NCBI GenBank assembly: GCA_017592665.1
Contig: JAGFNW010000009.1
Location: 62,001-126,000 of the forward strand
Direction of reading: 5' to 3'
DNA from: Streptosporangiaceae bacterium NEAU-GS5
GTDB lineage: Bacteria; Actinomycetota; Actinomycetes; Streptosporangiales; Streptosporangiaceae
DNA length: 64,000 nt
The notes under the pieces are model-generated. The model was not told where the DNA came from and searched no databases. It saw nothing but the letters and a program-made list of their open reading frames with translations. Below are positions 39,701 through 50,563 of the stretch, piece by piece. The translations under genes were made by a program, and so were the position numbers. Every line of letters starts with the position of its first letter. The first letter of the stretch is position 1.

Positions 39701-42700
39701 GGCGGCGACAGCATCCGCTCCATCCAGGTCGTGGCCCGGGCCCGCGCCCGCGGGGTCGAGGTGTCGGCCCAGGAGATCTTCGAACACCGCACGGTCGCCG
39801 CCCTCGCCGAAACCGCCGCCGGTCGCGTGGACGACAAGCCGACCCTGGCCGAGCTCCCAGGCGGCGGCGAGGGCTGGCAGCCCCTCCTCCCCGTAGCCCG
39901 CCACCTCCTCGCCCTATCCACCCACCCCCCAGCCCTTCCCGCCGCCGCACCCGCTGCCGCCGACCCCACCGCCCCCGCGGCGGCCGGCGGCGCGGCTGCT
40001 GGCGGCGCGACTGCGGGCATCACACCTGGTGGGGGCATTGCACCTGGTGGCGCATCGGATCGCGTGGCCGGGGGCTCGGCCTTTGATCGCTACTGCATGG
40101 CGGCCGTGCTGGAAATGCCCGCGGACATCACCGAGGCGGGGCTGGTCGCGACCGTGCAGGCCGTCGTGGACCATCACGACGTGCTCCGGGCGCGGCTCGG
40201 CGCGGGCGATGAGCCGGGACTGCTGGTCCTGCCGCCGGGCCTGGTGCGCGCCGGGAATTTGATCACCCGCGTGCCGCACACGGGGGAGTGGCGGGAGGTC
40301 GCCGCGGCGGCGATGGACGCGGCGGCCGACCGGCTGAACCCGGCCGCGGGCGTGATGGCCCAGTTCGTCTGGTTCGAGGCGGACAACGGTCCGGATCGGC
40401 TCGGCATCGTGCTGCACCACCTGGTCGTGGACGGCGTGTCATGGCGGATCCTGGTGCCCGACCTCGCCGAAGCCTGGCGGACCCACCGCAGCAGCGTCGT
40501 CAGCGGCGCCAGCGGCGGCAATCGCGCCAGTGCCGGTGGTAGCGGCGCCAGCGGCCGCGGCGGTACCGGCGACAGCAGCGATCGCGGCACTGGCGGTGGT
40601 GGCGTCGGTGGTGGGGACGCCGGTGTCGGCGCCGGTTTGGCGCCGGTCCTGGAGCCGGTGGGGACCTCGTTGCGGCGGTGGGCGCACTCGGTCGCCGATG
40701 TCGCGGTCGGGCGGTCCGGTGAGGTGCCGGTGTGGCGGTCGATCCTGGAAGGGCCGGATCCGGTGCTCGGCGCGCGGCGGGTGGATCCGGCGGTCGACGT
40801 GGAGTCCACGGTCGAGCGGCTGAAGGTGCGGCTGGACCCGCAGGTCACCGAGACCGTGCTGACCGCGCTGCCCGCCGCCTTCCACGGCGGCGTCAACGAC
40901 GGGTTGCTGGCGGCGCTGGCGGTGGCGGTGGCGCGGTGGCGCGCCACGCGCGGGGTGGCCGAGTCGTCGGTGCTGGTCCGGCTCGAGGGCCACGGTCGCG
41001 AGGAGTCCGTCGTGCCGGGCGCCGACCTGGCCCGGACCATGGGCTGGTTCACCACCATGTACCCCGTCCGGCTGGACGTGGGCGACGCGTCGCTGGACGA
41101 GGTGTTCGCGGGCGGCGCCGCGGCCGGGCGGGTCGTGAAGCTGGTCAAGGAGCAGCTGCGCGCCATCCCGGACAAGGGCGTCGGCTACGGCCTGCTGCGG
41201 CACCTCAACCCCGACACCGCCCTGGAGCTGGCCGACTACGACGAGCCGCAGATCGGCTTCAACTACCTCGGACAGGTGTCCGGCGAGCTGCCGGAGGAGA
41301 TGCGGGACCTGGGCTGGCAGCCCGTGCTCGACATCGACGACGTCGTGCCGGCCCCGGACGCCGCCATGCCCGTGCTGTCCGCTCTCGAGATCAACGCCCG
41401 CGTCACCGACGCCGGGCTGGAGGCCGGGTTCAGCTTCCCCCGTGGCGTACTGTCCGCCGACGAGGTGCGCGAGCTGGCCGACTGGTGGGTGGCGGCGCTC
41501 CACGGGCTGGTCACGCACGTCGAGCAGCCGGGCGCGGGCGGGCTGACCCCGTCCGACGTGCCGCTCGTCCAGACCACGCAGGCCGAGCTGGAGGCCTGGC
41601 AGGAGCGCTACGGCCGCCTGGCGGACGTCTGGCCGACGACCTCGGCGCAGGCGGGGTTGCTCTTCCACGCCATGCTGGCCGGCGACTCCTTCGACGCCTA
41701 CCACATGCAGCTGGTCTTCCACCTGACCGGCGCGGTCGACCCGCTCCGGCTGCGCGCGGCCGGGCAGGGCCTGCTGGAACGGCACTCCATCCTCCGCGCG
41801 GCCTTCCTCACCAACGCGGCCGGCGACCAGGTGCAGATCGTGCCCGAGCACGTGACGCTGCCCTGGCGGCACCTCGACCTGAGCGGCCTGCCGGAGGCGG
41901 CGGCGCAGGCGGAGTTCGACCGGTTCGCCGCCGCCGACCGCGACGACCACTTCGACCCCTCCCGCCCGCCGTTGTTCCGGCTGGCCCTCGCCACCCTCGG
42001 CCCCGACCGTGCCGAACTGGTCATCACGGCGCACCACGTGCTGTTCGACGGCTGGTCGCTGCCGCTGCTGGTGCAGGATCTGCTCCGCCTGTACGCCGAC
42101 GAGGCGCGCCTGCCGCGGATCAGGTCGTACCGCGACTATCTGCGCTGGCGGGCCGAGCAGGACCGCGAGGAGTCGGCGCGGATCTGGGCCGGTGAGCTGG
42201 CCGGACTGGACGCCCCGACCACACTCGCGGCCCAGCGGGACGATCCCGGCGCCACCCCCGGACTCGGCCGGGTCGACGTCGCCCTCGGCATCGACCAGGC
42301 GAGGGAGCTGACGCGCCGGGCGGGCGAGCTCGGCATCACGGTGAACACCCTGGTCCAGGGCGCGTGGGCGATCCTGCTCGGCGCCCTGACCGGCCGCGAC
42401 GACGTGGTCTTCGGCGCGACCGTGGCCGGTCGCCCCGCCACCCTCGCCGGATCCGACGAGATCGTCGGCCTGTTCATCAACACCCTTCCCGTACGGGTGG
42501 CCCTCGCCCCCGAAGAGCGGGTCGACCAGGTGCTGCTCCGCCTGCAGAAGCGGCAGTCGGGGCTGCTGGACCACCACTACTACGACCTTGCCGACATCCA
42601 GCACGCCACCGGCCTGCCCATGCTGTTCGACACGATCGTGGTCTTCGAGTCCTATCCGGTGGACCGGCAGGGCATCGGCGAGGCCAACGCCTCGGCCGGG

Positions 42701-44731
42701 ATCGGCGTCACCGGCGTGGCCCCCCATGCGGGCACCCACTATCCGATGACCGTGGGCGCCTCCGCCGACCCCTATCTGCGGCTCACGCTCGACTACCAGA
42801 CCACGTTCTTCGACCGCGCGTCGGCCGACGCCGTCGCCGTGCGCTTCCTGCGGATCCTCCGCCAGATCACGGCAGACCCCACCGTACGGCTGGCCGCGAT
42901 CGACACCCTCGACGAGCCGGAGCGGGCGTGGCTCGCCGCGCTCAACGACACGGCGCGGCCGTTGCCCGGCCAGACCCTGGTCGGGCTGTTCGAGGAGCGG
43001 GCGGCGGCCTCGCCCGACGCCGTGGCGGTGGCCGCGGACGGCTCCGAGTGGACCTACCGGGAGCTGGACGAGCGCGCCGACCGAGTGACGGGCGCGCTGC
43101 TGGCCCGCGGCGTAGGCCCGGAGAGCCTGGTCGCCGTGGCGCTGCCGCGCTCGGCCGACCTCGTGGCCGGGCTGCTCGGCGTATGGAAGGCGGGCGCGGC
43201 CTACGTGCCGGTCGACCCCGCCTACCCGTCGGCCCGGGTCGGCGCCATCTTGACCGACGCCGCCCCGGCGCTCGTCCTCACCGATCGCACGGCCGCCGAG
43301 GCGCTGCCCGACACGGGCGCGCCCCGCCTCTACATGGAGGAGCTGAACCGGGCGCGCGCCGTCCTGAAGCCGGGCCCGGCCCGGCCCGACGGCCTGGCCT
43401 ACGTCATGTACACCTCCGGCTCGACCGGCCGGCCCAAGGGCGTCGAGCTCACCCACGCCAGCCTGGTCAACGGCGTGTGCGCGCTGCGCGAGACCGTGGG
43501 GATCGAGGCCGGGACGCGGCTGCTGGCCGGCACGTCCATCAACTTCGACGTCTCGGTCTTCGAGCTGTTCACCACCCTCACCGCGGGCGGGACCGTGGAC
43601 CTGGTCCGCGACGTGCTCGCCGTCGGCGAGGCGGGCGGCTGGAAGGGCGGCGTGCTCAGCTCGGTGCCCTCGGCGTTCGCCGCGCTGGCCGAGGAAGTGG
43701 GCGCCAAGCTGGCCGTGGACGCCGTGGTGCTGGCCGGTGAGGGCCTGCCGGGCGCGCTGGCCGAGCGGATCGGCACGCTGCTGCCCGCCACGCGGGTCGT
43801 CAACGCGTACGGCCAGACCGAGAGCTTCTACGCGACCGCCTTCACCGTGCCCGCCGGCTGGTCGGGGACGGGCGGCGTGCCCATCGGCCGGCCGCTGGCC
43901 AACATGCGCGCGTACATCCTCGGACCGGGCCTGGCGATGGTGCCGCCCGGCGTCACCGGCGAGCTGTACGTGGCCGGAAAGGTCGCCCGCGGCTATCGGG
44001 GCCGCCCCGACCTCACGGCCGAGCGGTTCGTGGCCGACCCGTACGGCGGGCCCGGCGACCGGATGTACCGCACCGGCGACCTCGCGCGCTGGACCGAAGA
44101 CGGGCACCTGGTCTACGCGGGCCGCGCCGACACCCAGGTGAAGGTGCGTGGCTTCCGGGTCGAGCCGGGCGAGATCGAGGCCGTGCTGACCGCGCACCCC
44201 GGCATCGCCGCCGCCATCGTGATGGCACGCGAGGATCGGCCCGGCGACCGCCGCCTGGTCGCCTACATCGTCGCGGCGCCCGGGTACGACGCCGCCGCCC
44301 TCATCGAGGCGGCGCCCGCCCTGGTGGGGGAGCGGCTGCCGGAATACATGGTCCCGTCCGCGGTGGTCGCGATCGGCGAGATCCCGCTCGCCCCCAACGG
44401 CAAGGTGAACCGATGGGCGCTGCCGGCCCCCGACTACACCAGATCGGCCGGCGGCAGGGAGCCGCGCAACCCGCGCGAGCGGTTGCTCTGCGACCTGTTC
44501 GCCGAGGTGCTCGGCCTGCCCAAGGTCGGCCCCGACGACGACTTCTTCACCCTGGGCGGCCACTCGCTGCTGGCGACGCGCCTGGTCGGCCGGATCAGGA
44601 GCGAGCTGTCGATCGACCTGTCGATCCGCGCGGTGTTCCGCTACCCGACCGTCGCCGACCTGGCGGCCCAGGCCGAAAACCAGTCCGTCTCCAGCCGGCC
44701 CCGGCTCCGCAAGTTCATCGAGGAGGAATAG
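36698..44731 (+). CDS. NRPS3: C-A(Piz)-T-E-C-A(Piz)-T
   Basis: A 2677-residue synthetase. C domain (HHVSADG at 134), A domain 464-955 ([11 protein letters not shown] at 608), T ([13 protein letters not shown] at 996), epimerization domain about 1045-1600 ([12 protein letters not shown] at 1238), D-acceptor C ([12 protein letters not shown] at 1645; HHVLFDG at 1778), A domain 2092-2575 ([11 protein letters not shown] at 2237), T ([14 protein letters not shown] at 2615). The pockets read D-V-F-S-V-A-G-Y-A-K and D-V-F-S-V-A-A-Y-A-K, so both should take piperazate; the first residue becomes D-Piz. The E domain carries two low-complexity Gly/Ala/Ser/Pro-rich insertions (about residues 1070-1127 and 1262-1317) that the matching domains of NRPS1 and NRPS2 lack. 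It starts at the ATGA overlap with NRPS2 and ends 4 bp before NRPS4 with the tail [12 protein letters not shown]. Confidence 0.93.
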   Translation: MISSELIPLSFAQRRLWFMHKLEGPSATYNIPLALHLAGALNTGALAAALHDVVVRHESLRTLIAEDADGNPFQHVVPSGEVKVALPVADVAADGLEAAITEASSHRFDLLTELPLRACLLRVAPEEHVLVVVIHHVSADGASAAPLARDLVEAYSARREGRAPDWEELPVQYADYTLWQRDLLGDENDADSVAARQLAYWRGELADVPQPLRLPLDRPRPPAASHRGDLIEFALDPRLRGALEHLGAVHGASAAMTVQTAVAVLLHHLGGGADVTIGSPIAGRLDEALTDLVGFFVNTWVLRVDLSGDPTFVELLERVRDKALAAYDNQDIPFERLVEVLSPGRSTAYQPLFQVMYAWQFDWPRIDIPGLRATPIQATNSTSKFDLFFNMIPDPSGGLQGRLEYATDLFDRTTAEAMVARFVRVLGRIADDPGVRLSAIDVLDGDEREWLADLNDTAVELPARSLIELFEEAAGRLPDATAVICGDVRLTYRELDERAGRIAGALRAAGVGPESLVALSLPRTADLVAGLLGVWKAGAAYVPLDPGYPSGRLSAIVADAMPVTVLTTRAVADDLPLGDRPRLYVEDVPDDAPVAATAGGPLDGLAYVMYTSGSTGRPKGVALTHRGLVNGVRALRDVVGVDAGTRLLAGTSINFDVSVFELFTTLTAGGTVDLVRDVLAAGEMEGWSGGVISGVPSAVAAVLDAAGGALAVDTVVVAGEGLTGGLARRIAAAVPGARIVNGYGQTESFYATAFTVPEGGPASGGVPIGQPLENMRAYVLGPGLGMVPPGVTGELYVAGLVARGYHGRSGLTAERFVADPYGGPGERMYRTGDLARWTKDGLLEYAGRADFQVKVRGFRIEPGEVEQALTSHPGVARAVVVVRDAQNGGKQLVGYIVPADGGDADAEFGDYTLHAGVSVSEVQAFLRERLPEYMVPSALVVMGRLPLTANGKVDRAALPEPVTVEGVYRAPSTTEEEVLAGVFAEVLGVDRVGVDDDFFTVGGDSIRSIQVVARARARGVEVSAQEIFEHRTVAALAETAAGRVDDKPTLAELPGGGEGWQPLLPVARHLLALSTHPPALPAAAPAAADPTAPAAAGGAAAGGATAGITPGGGIAPGGASDRVAGGSAFDRYCMAAVLEMPADITEAGLVATVQAVVDHHDVLRARLGAGDEPGLLVLPPGLVRAGNLITRVPHTGEWREVAAAAMDAAADRLNPAAGVMAQFVWFEADNGPDRLGIVLHHLVVDGVSWRILVPDLAEAWRTHRSSVVSGASGGNRASAGGSGASGRGGTGDSSDRGTGGGGVGGGDAGVGAGLAPVLEPVGTSLRRWAHSVADVAVGRSGEVPVWRSILEGPDPVLGARRVDPAVDVESTVERLKVRLDPQVTETVLTALPAAFHGGVNDGLLAALAVAVARWRATRGVAESSVLVRLEGHGREESVVPGADLARTMGWFTTMYPVRLDVGDASLDEVFAGGAAAGRVVKLVKEQLRAIPDKGVGYGLLRHLNPDTALELADYDEPQIGFNYLGQVSGELPEEMRDLGWQPVLDIDDVVPAPDAAMPVLSALEINARVTDAGLEAGFSFPRGVLSADEVRELADWWVAALHGLVTHVEQPGAGGLTPSDVPLVQTTQAELEAWQERYGRLADVWPTTSAQAGLLFHAMLAGDSFDAYHMQLVFHLTGAVDPLRLRAAGQGLLERHSILRAAFLTNAAGDQVQIVPEHVTLPWRHLDLSGLPEAAAQAEFDRFAAADRDDHFDPSRPPLFRLALATLGPDRAELVITAHHVLFDGWSLPLLVQDLLRLYADEARLPRIRSYRDYLRWRAEQDREESARIWAGELAGLDAPTTLAAQRDDPGATPGLGRVDVALGIDQARELTRRAGELGITVNTLVQGAWAILLGALTGRDDVVFGATVAGRPATLAGSDEIVGLFINTLPVRVALAPEERVDQVLLRLQKRQSGLLDHHYYDLADIQHATGLPMLFDTIVVFESYPVDRQGIGEANASAGIGVTGVAPHAGTHYPMTVGASADPYLRLTLDYQTTFFDRASADAVAVRFLRILRQITADPTVRLAAIDTLDEPERAWLAALNDTARPLPGQTLVGLFEERAAASPDAVAVAADGSEWTYRELDERADRVTGALLARGVGPESLVAVALPRSADLVAGLLGVWKAGAAYVPVDPAYPSARVGAILTDAAPALVLTDRTAAEALPDTGAPRLYMEELNRARAVLKPGPARPDGLAYVMYTSGSTGRPKGVELTHASLVNGVCALRETVGIEAGTRLLAGTSINFDVSVFELFTTLTAGGTVDLVRDVLAVGEAGGWKGGVLSSVPSAFAALAEEVGAKLAVDAVVLAGEGLPGALAERIGTLLPATRVVNAYGQTESFYATAFTVPAGWSGTGGVPIGRPLANMRAYILGPGLAMVPPGVTGELYVAGKVARGYRGRPDLTAERFVADPYGGPGDRMYRTGDLARWTEDGHLVYAGRADTQVKVRGFRVEPGEIEAVLTAHPGIAAAIVMAREDRPGDRRLVAYIVAAPGYDAAALIEAAPALVGERLPEYMVPSAVVAIGEIPLAPNGKVNRWALPAPDYTRSAGGREPRNPRERLLCDLFAEVLGLPKVGPDDDFFTLGGHSLLATRLVGRIRSELSIDLSIRAVFRYPTVADLAAQAENQSVSSRPRLRKFIEEE
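39907..40080 (+). repeat. Low-complexity insertion 1 in NRPS3 (T-E linker)
   Basis: A Pro/Ala then Ala/Gly-rich stretch of about 58 codons lies between the T domain and the E domain of NRPS3. The DNA changes to CCC/GCC-rich runs and short GGCGGCGCG-type repeats. The equivalent linkers in NRPS1 and NRPS2 are only a few residues. Confidence 0.7.
40485..40652 (+). repeat. Low-complexity insertion 2 in NRPS3 (inside E domain)
   Basis: About 55 codons rich in Gly, Ser, Ala and Arg, built from GGCGCCAGCGGC and GGTACCGGCGAC-like short repeats, interrupt the E domain between the LAEAWR helix and [11 protein letters not shown]. The frame is kept. The position must be a surface loop if the domain is active. 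Confidence 0.7.
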
Positions 44732-44735
44732 CGCG

Positions 44736-47700
44736 ATGATCCCCCTGTCGTTCGCCCAGCGCCGGCTGTGGTTCATACACAAGCTGGAAGGCCCGTCCGC
44801 GACCTACAACATCCCGTTCGTGCTCCGCCTGACCGGCGAGCTCGACATCGAGGCCCTGCGGGCCGCGCTGCACGACGTGGTGCTCCGGCATGAAAGCCTC
44901 CGCACCCTGTTCCTCGAGAACGCGGCGGGCGACCCGTACCAGAAGATCGTGCCCGCCCGGGAGCTGACGCTCGACGTGCCGCTGATCGACGTCGCGCCCG
45001 AGGACGTCGCGGCCGAGGTCGAGAAGGCGGCCGCATACCCGTTCAGGCTCGCGGCCGAGCTGCCCACCCGCACCTGCGTGCTGCGCACCGGGCTGGAGGA
45101 GTACGTGCTGGTCCTCGTCGCCCACCACATCGCCTGCGACGGCGAGTCGTCGGCGCCCTTCGGCCGGGACTTCGTGACCGCCTACTCGGCGCGCCGCGAA
45201 GGGCGGGAGCCGAGCTGGGAGCCGCTGCCGGTCCAGTACAAGGACTACACGATGTGGCAGCTGGAGCTGCTGGGCGACGAGAACGACCCGGACAGCATCG
45301 CCGCCAAGCAGCTCGCGTACTGGCTGAAGGAGCTCGCCGACGTCCCGCAGCCGCTGCGGCTGCCGCTCGACCGGCCGCGCCCGCCCATCGCCTCCCATCA
45401 GGGCGACCTGGTGGAGTTCCGGCTGGAGCCGGAGCTGCTGGCCGAGATGGAGCGGCTGGCCGCCCGGCACGGCGCGACCGCGTCCATGGTGGTACAGGCG
45501 GCGCTCGCCGTGCTGCTCAACCGGCTCGGCGGCGGCGAGGACGTCACGATCGGCAGCCCCATCGCGGGCCGCATGGACGACGCGCTGACCGACCTCGTCG
45601 GCTTCTTCGTCAACACGTGGGTGCTGCGCACAGATTTGTCCGGCGACCCCGCCTTCACCGAGGTGCTGGAGCGGGTGCGGGACAAGGCGCTGGCCGCCTA
45701 CGACAACCAGGACATCCCGTTCGAGCGGCTGGTCGAGGTGCTCAACCCGGGCCGCTCGACCGCGTACCAGCCGCTGTTCCAGGTGCTCTGCGTCTGGCTG
45801 AACACCTCCAAGTCCGACTTCACGCTGCCGGGCCTCCGGGTGGCCTTCGAGCCGACCGCGACCGGCACCGCCAAGTTCGACCTGCACTTCACGCTCGCCC
45901 CCGAGCGGTCCGGCGGGGTGCTCGCCTCCATCGAGTACGCCACGGACCTGTTCGACCGCTCGACCGTCGAGGCCGTCGCGCGGCGCTTCACCAGCGTGCT
46001 CCGCCAGGTCACCGCCGATCCGTCGGCCCGCGTGGGCTCGGTCGACGTCGTGGAGGAGTGGGAGCGCGAATGGCTGGTCTCGGAGGTCAACGCGACCGCG
46101 GCCCCGGCGGCCGAGGGGACGCTGGTCTCGGCGTTCGAAGCCCAGGTGAAGGTGTCTCCGGACGCGGTCGCGGTGGTCGACGGGGATCGGTCGTGGACGT
46201 ACGCCGAGTTCGGCGCGTGGGCCGATCGGGTCGCGGCGTGGCTGGAGGCGCGGGGCGTGGGGGCCGGGTCGGTCGTCGGCGTGCGGCTGGCGCGCTCGGC
46301 GGAACTGGTGGCCGTGCTGTACGGAGTGGTCAAGGCCGGCGCGGCCTATGTGCCGATCGACCCGGAGCTGCCGGCCGATCGCGTCGCGGTGATGGTGACG
46401 GCCGCCGGCGTGGAGCTGGTGATCGACGAGGCGCCCGACGTATCGGAGTGCTCGCCCGTCCCGGCAGGGATGCCCGTGCACCCGGACGCACCCGCCTATG
46501 TGATCTTCACGTCCGGATCGTCGGGTACGCCGAAGGGTGTCGTCGTCTCGCATCGGGCGATCATGAACCGGTTGCGGTGGGGACAGGCGCACTTCGGCAT
46601 GCGGACAGATGACCGCGTGATGTTCGTGACGTCGCCCAGCTTCGACGTGTCGGTGCCGGAGATCTTCGGGCCGCTGCAGGTGGGCGCGACCATGGTGGTG
46701 GCGCCGCCGGACGCGCGGCGCGAGCCGTCGGCGCTCGCCCGGCTGATCGTCCGCGAGCGGGTCACCCAGGTCGACTTCGTGCCATCCCTGCTCGACGCGT
46801 TCCTCGCGGTCCCCGAGGCGGCCGAATGCACGAGCCTGCGCTGGATCGAGGTGGCCGGGGAGGCCTTCCCGCCGGCGCTGGCCCAGCGGGCGGCCCAGGT
46901 GCTGCCCTGGTGCGCCGTGCACAACGTGTACGGGCCGACCGAGGCGGCGGTCGAGGTGACCGCGTTCGAGTTCCACGCGGGCGACGCCGTGGTGCCGATC
47001 GGACGCCCCGTGTGGAACACCGAGGTCTACGTCCTTGATTCGGCGCTGCGTCCGGTCCCGCCGGGAGTGGCCGGCGAACTGTATCTGGCCGGCGTGCAGC
47101 TGGCGCACGGCTACGCGGGGCGCGGCGGGTTGTCCGCATCGCGGTTCGTGCCGTGCCCGTTCGGGCCGCCCGGCGAGCGGATGTACCGGACCGGCGACCT
47201 GGTCCGCTGGAACTGGCAGGGCGAGGTGGAGTATCTCGGCCGGATCGACTTCCAGGTGAAGATCCGCGGGTTCCGGATCGAGCCGGGCGAGGTCGAGTCG
47301 GTGCTGTCGGAGCATCCGCTGGTCGCCCAGACCGTGGTCATGGTCCGTGAGGACCGCCCTGGCGACCGGCGCCTGGTGGCGTACATCGTGCCGGTGGCCG
47401 GCGCGGACGGCGAGGCCCTGGCTCAGGTGCTCGGTCAGCTGGCCGCGGGACGGCTGCCGGAGTACATGGTGCCCTCCTCGATCGTGGCGCTGCCGGTGAT
47501 GCCCAGGAACACCAGCGGCAAGGTCGACCGCGCCGCCCTGCCCGCTCCGGACTACGCCGGCGGCGCGTCGTTCCGCGGGCCGTCCAACCCGCGCGAGCGC
47601 ATGCTGTGCGACCTGTTCGGCGAGGTGCTCGGGGTGGACCAGGTGGGCGTGGACGACGACTTCTTCGCTCTCGGCGGGCACTCGCTGCTGGCCGCCCGGC

Positions 47701-48554
47701 TGATCACCCGCATCCGCAAGGACCTCGGCGTCGACCTGTCGATCCGGGCCGTCTTCCGGCACCCGACGGTCGCCGCCCTCGCCGCGCGCCTGCTGGTCAG
47801 CGCGCCGCCCGAGGAGATCCAGGACCCGTTCGCCGTGGTCCTGCCGCTCGCCACGGAGGGCGGCAAGCCGCCGCTGTGGTGCATCCACCCGGGTGGCGGC
47901 CTCGCCTGGACGTACTTCAGCTACGTGCAGCACCTGGCCGGACGGCCGCTCTACGGCATTCAGGCCCGCGGCTACGACGGCAGGGAGCCGGTGGCCCCGT
48001 CCGTCGAGGCCATGGTCGACCACTACGCCGACATCATCGTCTCCCGCCAGCCCGACGGCCCGTACCACATCGCCGGCTGGTCGTACGGCGGGACGGTGGC
48101 GCACGCCCTGGCCGCGGCGCTGGACGCGCGCGGACACCGGGTCGCGCTGCTCGCCCTGCTCGACTGCACGCCCAGCTACGTCTTCCAGCAGCTGGACGAA
48201 CTGCCCGAGGCCGACGCGCGTGCCTCCATCGAGGACTTCCTCGGCCGGTTCATGAACGTCAAGGACTTCGACTCGGTGCTGGACACGGCGGCCGGGGTGC
48301 TGTCCAACAACATGGCGATCATGAAGCGGTACACCCAGCCGGTGTTCGACGGCGACGTCCTCTACTTCAACGCGGCACAGAAGGACGACGACTCCTGGGC
48401 GTCCACGTGGGAGCCGTACGTGCGCGGCTCGATCCAGGAGTTCGACGTGGACTGCGCGCACCTCGACATGAACATGCCGGGCCCGGCGGCGGAGATCTGC
48501 GCCGTGCTCGCCCGGCACCTCGACATGGACCTCATGGACCTCATCACCGAATAG
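44736..48554 (+). CDS. NRPS4: C-A(X)-T-TE, termination module
   Basis: A 1272-residue synthetase: C domain ([14 protein letters not shown] start, HHIACDG at 129), A domain 462-935 ([11 protein letters not shown] at 590), T ([14 protein letters not shown] at 975) and C-terminal thioesterase 1030-1272 ([13 protein letters not shown] oxyanion region, GWSYGG with Ser near 1114, His in DCAHLDM near 1245). The A pocket reads D-V-P-D-E-A-V-V-E-K, the same as the second module of NRPS2, so the same unassigned residue is incorporated last. The TE releases the chain by hydrolysis or cyclisation. It starts 4 bp after NRPS3 and is followed by the MbtH gene. Confidence 0.93.
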   Translation: MIPLSFAQRRLWFIHKLEGPSATYNIPFVLRLTGELDIEALRAALHDVVLRHESLRTLFLENAAGDPYQKIVPARELTLDVPLIDVAPEDVAAEVEKAAAYPFRLAAELPTRTCVLRTGLEEYVLVLVAHHIACDGESSAPFGRDFVTAYSARREGREPSWEPLPVQYKDYTMWQLELLGDENDPDSIAAKQLAYWLKELADVPQPLRLPLDRPRPPIASHQGDLVEFRLEPELLAEMERLAARHGATASMVVQAALAVLLNRLGGGEDVTIGSPIAGRMDDALTDLVGFFVNTWVLRTDLSGDPAFTEVLERVRDKALAAYDNQDIPFERLVEVLNPGRSTAYQPLFQVLCVWLNTSKSDFTLPGLRVAFEPTATGTAKFDLHFTLAPERSGGVLASIEYATDLFDRSTVEAVARRFTSVLRQVTADPSARVGSVDVVEEWEREWLVSEVNATAAPAAEGTLVSAFEAQVKVSPDAVAVVDGDRSWTYAEFGAWADRVAAWLEARGVGAGSVVGVRLARSAELVAVLYGVVKAGAAYVPIDPELPADRVAVMVTAAGVELVIDEAPDVSECSPVPAGMPVHPDAPAYVIFTSGSSGTPKGVVVSHRAIMNRLRWGQAHFGMRTDDRVMFVTSPSFDVSVPEIFGPLQVGATMVVAPPDARREPSALARLIVRERVTQVDFVPSLLDAFLAVPEAAECTSLRWIEVAGEAFPPALAQRAAQVLPWCAVHNVYGPTEAAVEVTAFEFHAGDAVVPIGRPVWNTEVYVLDSALRPVPPGVAGELYLAGVQLAHGYAGRGGLSASRFVPCPFGPPGERMYRTGDLVRWNWQGEVEYLGRIDFQVKIRGFRIEPGEVESVLSEHPLVAQTVVMVREDRPGDRRLVAYIVPVAGADGEALAQVLGQLAAGRLPEYMVPSSIVALPVMPRNTSGKVDRAALPAPDYAGGASFRGPSNPRERMLCDLFGEVLGVDQVGVDDDFFALGGHSLLAARLITRIRKDLGVDLSIRAVFRHPTVAALAARLLVSAPPEEIQDPFAVVLPLATEGGKPPLWCIHPGGGLAWTYFSYVQHLAGRPLYGIQARGYDGREPVAPSVEAMVDHYADIIVSRQPDGPYHIAGWSYGGTVAHALAAALDARGHRVALLALLDCTPSYVFQQLDELPEADARASIEDFLGRFMNVKDFDSVLDTAAGVLSNNMAIMKRYTQPVFDGDVLYFNAAQKDDDSWASTWEPYVRGSIQEFDVDCAHLDMNMPGPAAEICAVLARHLDMDLMDLITE

Positions 48555-48581
48555 CAGGCTCGATCCGAAAGGAACACCGAC

Positions 48582-48803
48582 ATGAGCACCAACCCATTCG
48601 ACGACGAGAACGGCGAGTTCTACGTGCTGGTCAACGACGAGGAGCAGCACTCGCTGTGGCCCGCCTTCGCCGACGTGCCGGCCGGCTGGACGGTCGTGTT
48701 CGGCCCGGACGAGCGTCCGGCGGCCATTGAGTACGTCGAGGCCAACTGGCAGGACATCCGTCCCAAGAGCCTGCGCGCGGCGCTGGCCGGAAGCGACGCC
48801 TGA
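48582..48803 (+). CDS. mbtH: MbtH-like NRPS chaperone
   Basis: A 73-residue MbtH protein with the family signature [19 protein letters not shown], then [18 protein letters not shown] and DIRPKSL. It binds adenylation domains and is often needed for their folding or activity. ATG 48582 follows AAAGGAACA. It lies 27 bp after NRPS4 and 9 bp before thioesterase 3, inside the main operon. It is the only MbtH in the window, so probably serves all six A domains. Confidence 0.97.
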   Translation: MSTNPFDDENGEFYVLVNDEEQHSLWPAFADVPAGWTVVFGPDERPAAIEYVEANWQDIRPKSLRAALAGSDA

Positions 48804-48812
48804 GGCCCAGTG

Positions 48813-49712
48813 ATGCGGGCCGAAGCGAGCACCGATACGCGCACTGGGACGGGCATTGGGACGCGCACTGGGCCGGGCACTGGGCCGGGCACTGGGCCGG
48901 GCACTGGGCCGGGCACTGGGCCGGGCACTGAGGCGCGCACCGGGACGAGCGCTGGGACGCGCACCGGGACGAGCGCTGGGACGCGCGCCGAAGTGGGTGC
49001 CGAAGCGGGCGCTGAGAAGGGCGGGCCGATCACGCTCGTCTGCCTGCCGTTCGCGGGCGCGGGAGCCTCGTTCTTCCACCCGTGGGCCGCCCAGGCGGGA
49101 AGCGGCCTGAAGATCGTGCCGATCCAGCTTCCCGGCCGGGAGTGGCGGCTGATCGACGAGCCCTATCGCGACGTGGCGGAGGCGGTCGAGGGACTGCTCC
49201 CCGACATCGCCCGGGTGCTCGACGAGGCGGGCCGGGTGGCCCTGTTCGGCCACAGCATGGGCGCGGTGCTCGCGTACGAGCTCGCGCACCGGCTGGCCGG
49301 CCGGGCCGAACTGGTCCACCTCGTCGTGAGCGGCTCGCCCGGGCCGCACGCGGGCCGTACCGCGCGGGCCACCGACCTGCCGGAGGAGGACTTCCTGCGG
49401 CGGGTCGAGGAGTTCGCCGGTTACCGGCACGAGGCCCTCGCCAATCCGGAGATGCGCGAACTCATCCTGCCGACGCTTCGCGCCGACGTGGAGATGCACG
49501 AGAACTACGCGCCGAGCACGGACCGGCCGCTGCCGGTGCCGATCACCGCCCTCCGCGGCACCGCCGACGACCTGGTCAGCGCCGAGCAGACCGAGGAGTG
49601 GGGCAAGGCCACCTCCCGCGAGTTCGCGCTCGTGGAAGTGGCCGGCGGTCACATGTTCCTCGCCGACGACATCCCGGCCCTGCTCGGCCTTTTCGAGTCC
49701 GTACTTTCCTAG
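48813..49712 (+). CDS. Type II thioesterase 3 with repetitive N-terminal extension
   Basis: The conserved hydrolase begins near residue 70 (ITLVCLPFAGAGASFFHPW) with the elbow ALFGHSMGAVLAYEL (Ser near 149), Asp in RGTADDLVS and His in AGGHMFLADD, an ordinary editing thioesterase. The first 70 residues are a Gly/Thr/Pro-rich run encoded by a 12-bp tandem repeat (48870-48929). The ATG at 48813 has GAGG upstream; a GTG at 48993 would remove the repetitive part, so the true start is uncertain. It is 11 bp before the SDR gene, in the main operon. Confidence 0.85.
   Translation: MRAEASTDTRTGTGIGTRTGPGTGPGTGPGTGPGTGPGTEARTGTSAGTRTGTSAGTRAEVGAEAGAEKGGPITLVCLPFAGAGASFFHPWAAQAGSGLKIVPIQLPGREWRLIDEPYRDVAEAVEGLLPDIARVLDEAGRVALFGHSMGAVLAYELAHRLAGRAELVHLVVSGSPGPHAGRTARATDLPEEDFLRRVEEFAGYRHEALANPEMRELILPTLRADVEMHENYAPSTDRPLPVPITALRGTADDLVSAEQTEEWGKATSREFALVEVAGGHMFLADDIPALLGLFESVLS
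48870..48929 (+). repeat. 12-bp tandem repeat, five perfect copies
   Basis: GGGCCGGGCACT is repeated five times without a mismatch, flanked by degraded copies from about 48834 to 48990. It encodes a Gly-Pro-Gly-Thr run at the start of thioesterase 3 if that gene starts at 48813. Confidence 0.9.
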
Positions 49713-49723
49713 GGAGAACGATC

Positions 49724-50548
49724 ATGCGCCTGGCGGCCAAGACGGCCATCATCACCGGCGCCGCGCGAGGCATCGGCCGGGCGTGCGCGGTCGCCTTCGC
49801 CCGCGAGGGCGCCGATCTCGTCCTCATCGACGCGGCCCGCGACCTGCCCGGGGTGCCCTACCCGCTCGGCACGGCGAGCCAGCTCGCGCACACCGCCGAC
49901 CTCTGCCGCGAGCAGGGGTCGGCCGTGCTGGTGCGGCACGCCGACGTGCGCGACCTTGCCGGGCTCGAGGACGTGACGCAGGAGGCCTACCAGCGGTTCG
50001 GCCGGATCGACGCGCTGGTCAACAACGCCGGCATCGCCGCGCCGTCCGGCAAGGCCGCGCACGACGTCACCGAGGACGAGTGGGAGCTGATGATCGACAT
50101 CGATCTGTCCGGCACGTGGCGGATGATCAAGGCGGTGGGGAAGTTGATGACCGCCCAGCGGAGCGGCAGCATCGTCAACGTCGCATCCACGGCCGGGCTG
50201 GTCGGTTATCGATATTTCGCCGGATATGTCGCGGCAAAGCATGGCGTGGTCGGTTTGACCAAGGCCGTCGCCCTCGACTACGGCCCCTCCAAGGTCCGCG
50301 TCAACGCCCTGTGCCCCGGGTCGGTGCGCGACGACCACGACGCCGAGGGGCGCATGCTCTCGGAGATCGCACGCTCCCTCGACGTGCCGGTGGCCGACCA
50401 CGAGGAGACCTTCCGCCAGGCCCAGCCCATGAACGCGCTGATCGAGGTGGACGACATCGCGGCGGCCGCCGTGTGGCTCGCGTCCGACGAGTCGCGTCAG
50501 GTGACCGGCTCCGTCCTAACCGTCGACGGCGGATTCACCGCGCGCTGA
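49724..50548 (+). CDS. SDR oxidoreductase, mycofactocin-coupled/carveol dehydrogenase type
   Basis: A 274-residue short-chain dehydrogenase with TGAARGIG at 11-18, NNAG at 100-103, and Ser155, Tyr168, Lys172 as catalytic residues. Between beta 2 and beta 3 it has the insertion DLPGVPYPLGTASQLAHTAD, which resembles the insert of mycofactocin-coupled SDRs (carveol dehydrogenase-like), where NAD is held tightly. Those enzymes oxidise alcohols. Here it could act on a hydroxylated amino acid, for example threonine or a hydroxypiperazate, or be a reductase for the acyl chain. Start ATG 49724 follows AGGGAGAA. It lies 15 bp before the Thr A-T gene. Confidence 0.85.
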   Translation: MRLAAKTAIITGAARGIGRACAVAFAREGADLVLIDAARDLPGVPYPLGTASQLAHTADLCREQGSAVLVRHADVRDLAGLEDVTQEAYQRFGRIDALVNNAGIAAPSGKAAHDVTEDEWELMIDIDLSGTWRMIKAVGKLMTAQRSGSIVNVASTAGLVGYRYFAGYVAAKHGVVGLTKAVALDYGPSKVRVNALCPGSVRDDHDAEGRMLSEIARSLDVPVADHEETFRQAQPMNALIEVDDIAAAAVWLASDESRQVTGSVLTVDGGFTAR

Positions 50549-50563
50549 ACGCAGGAGACAGCC

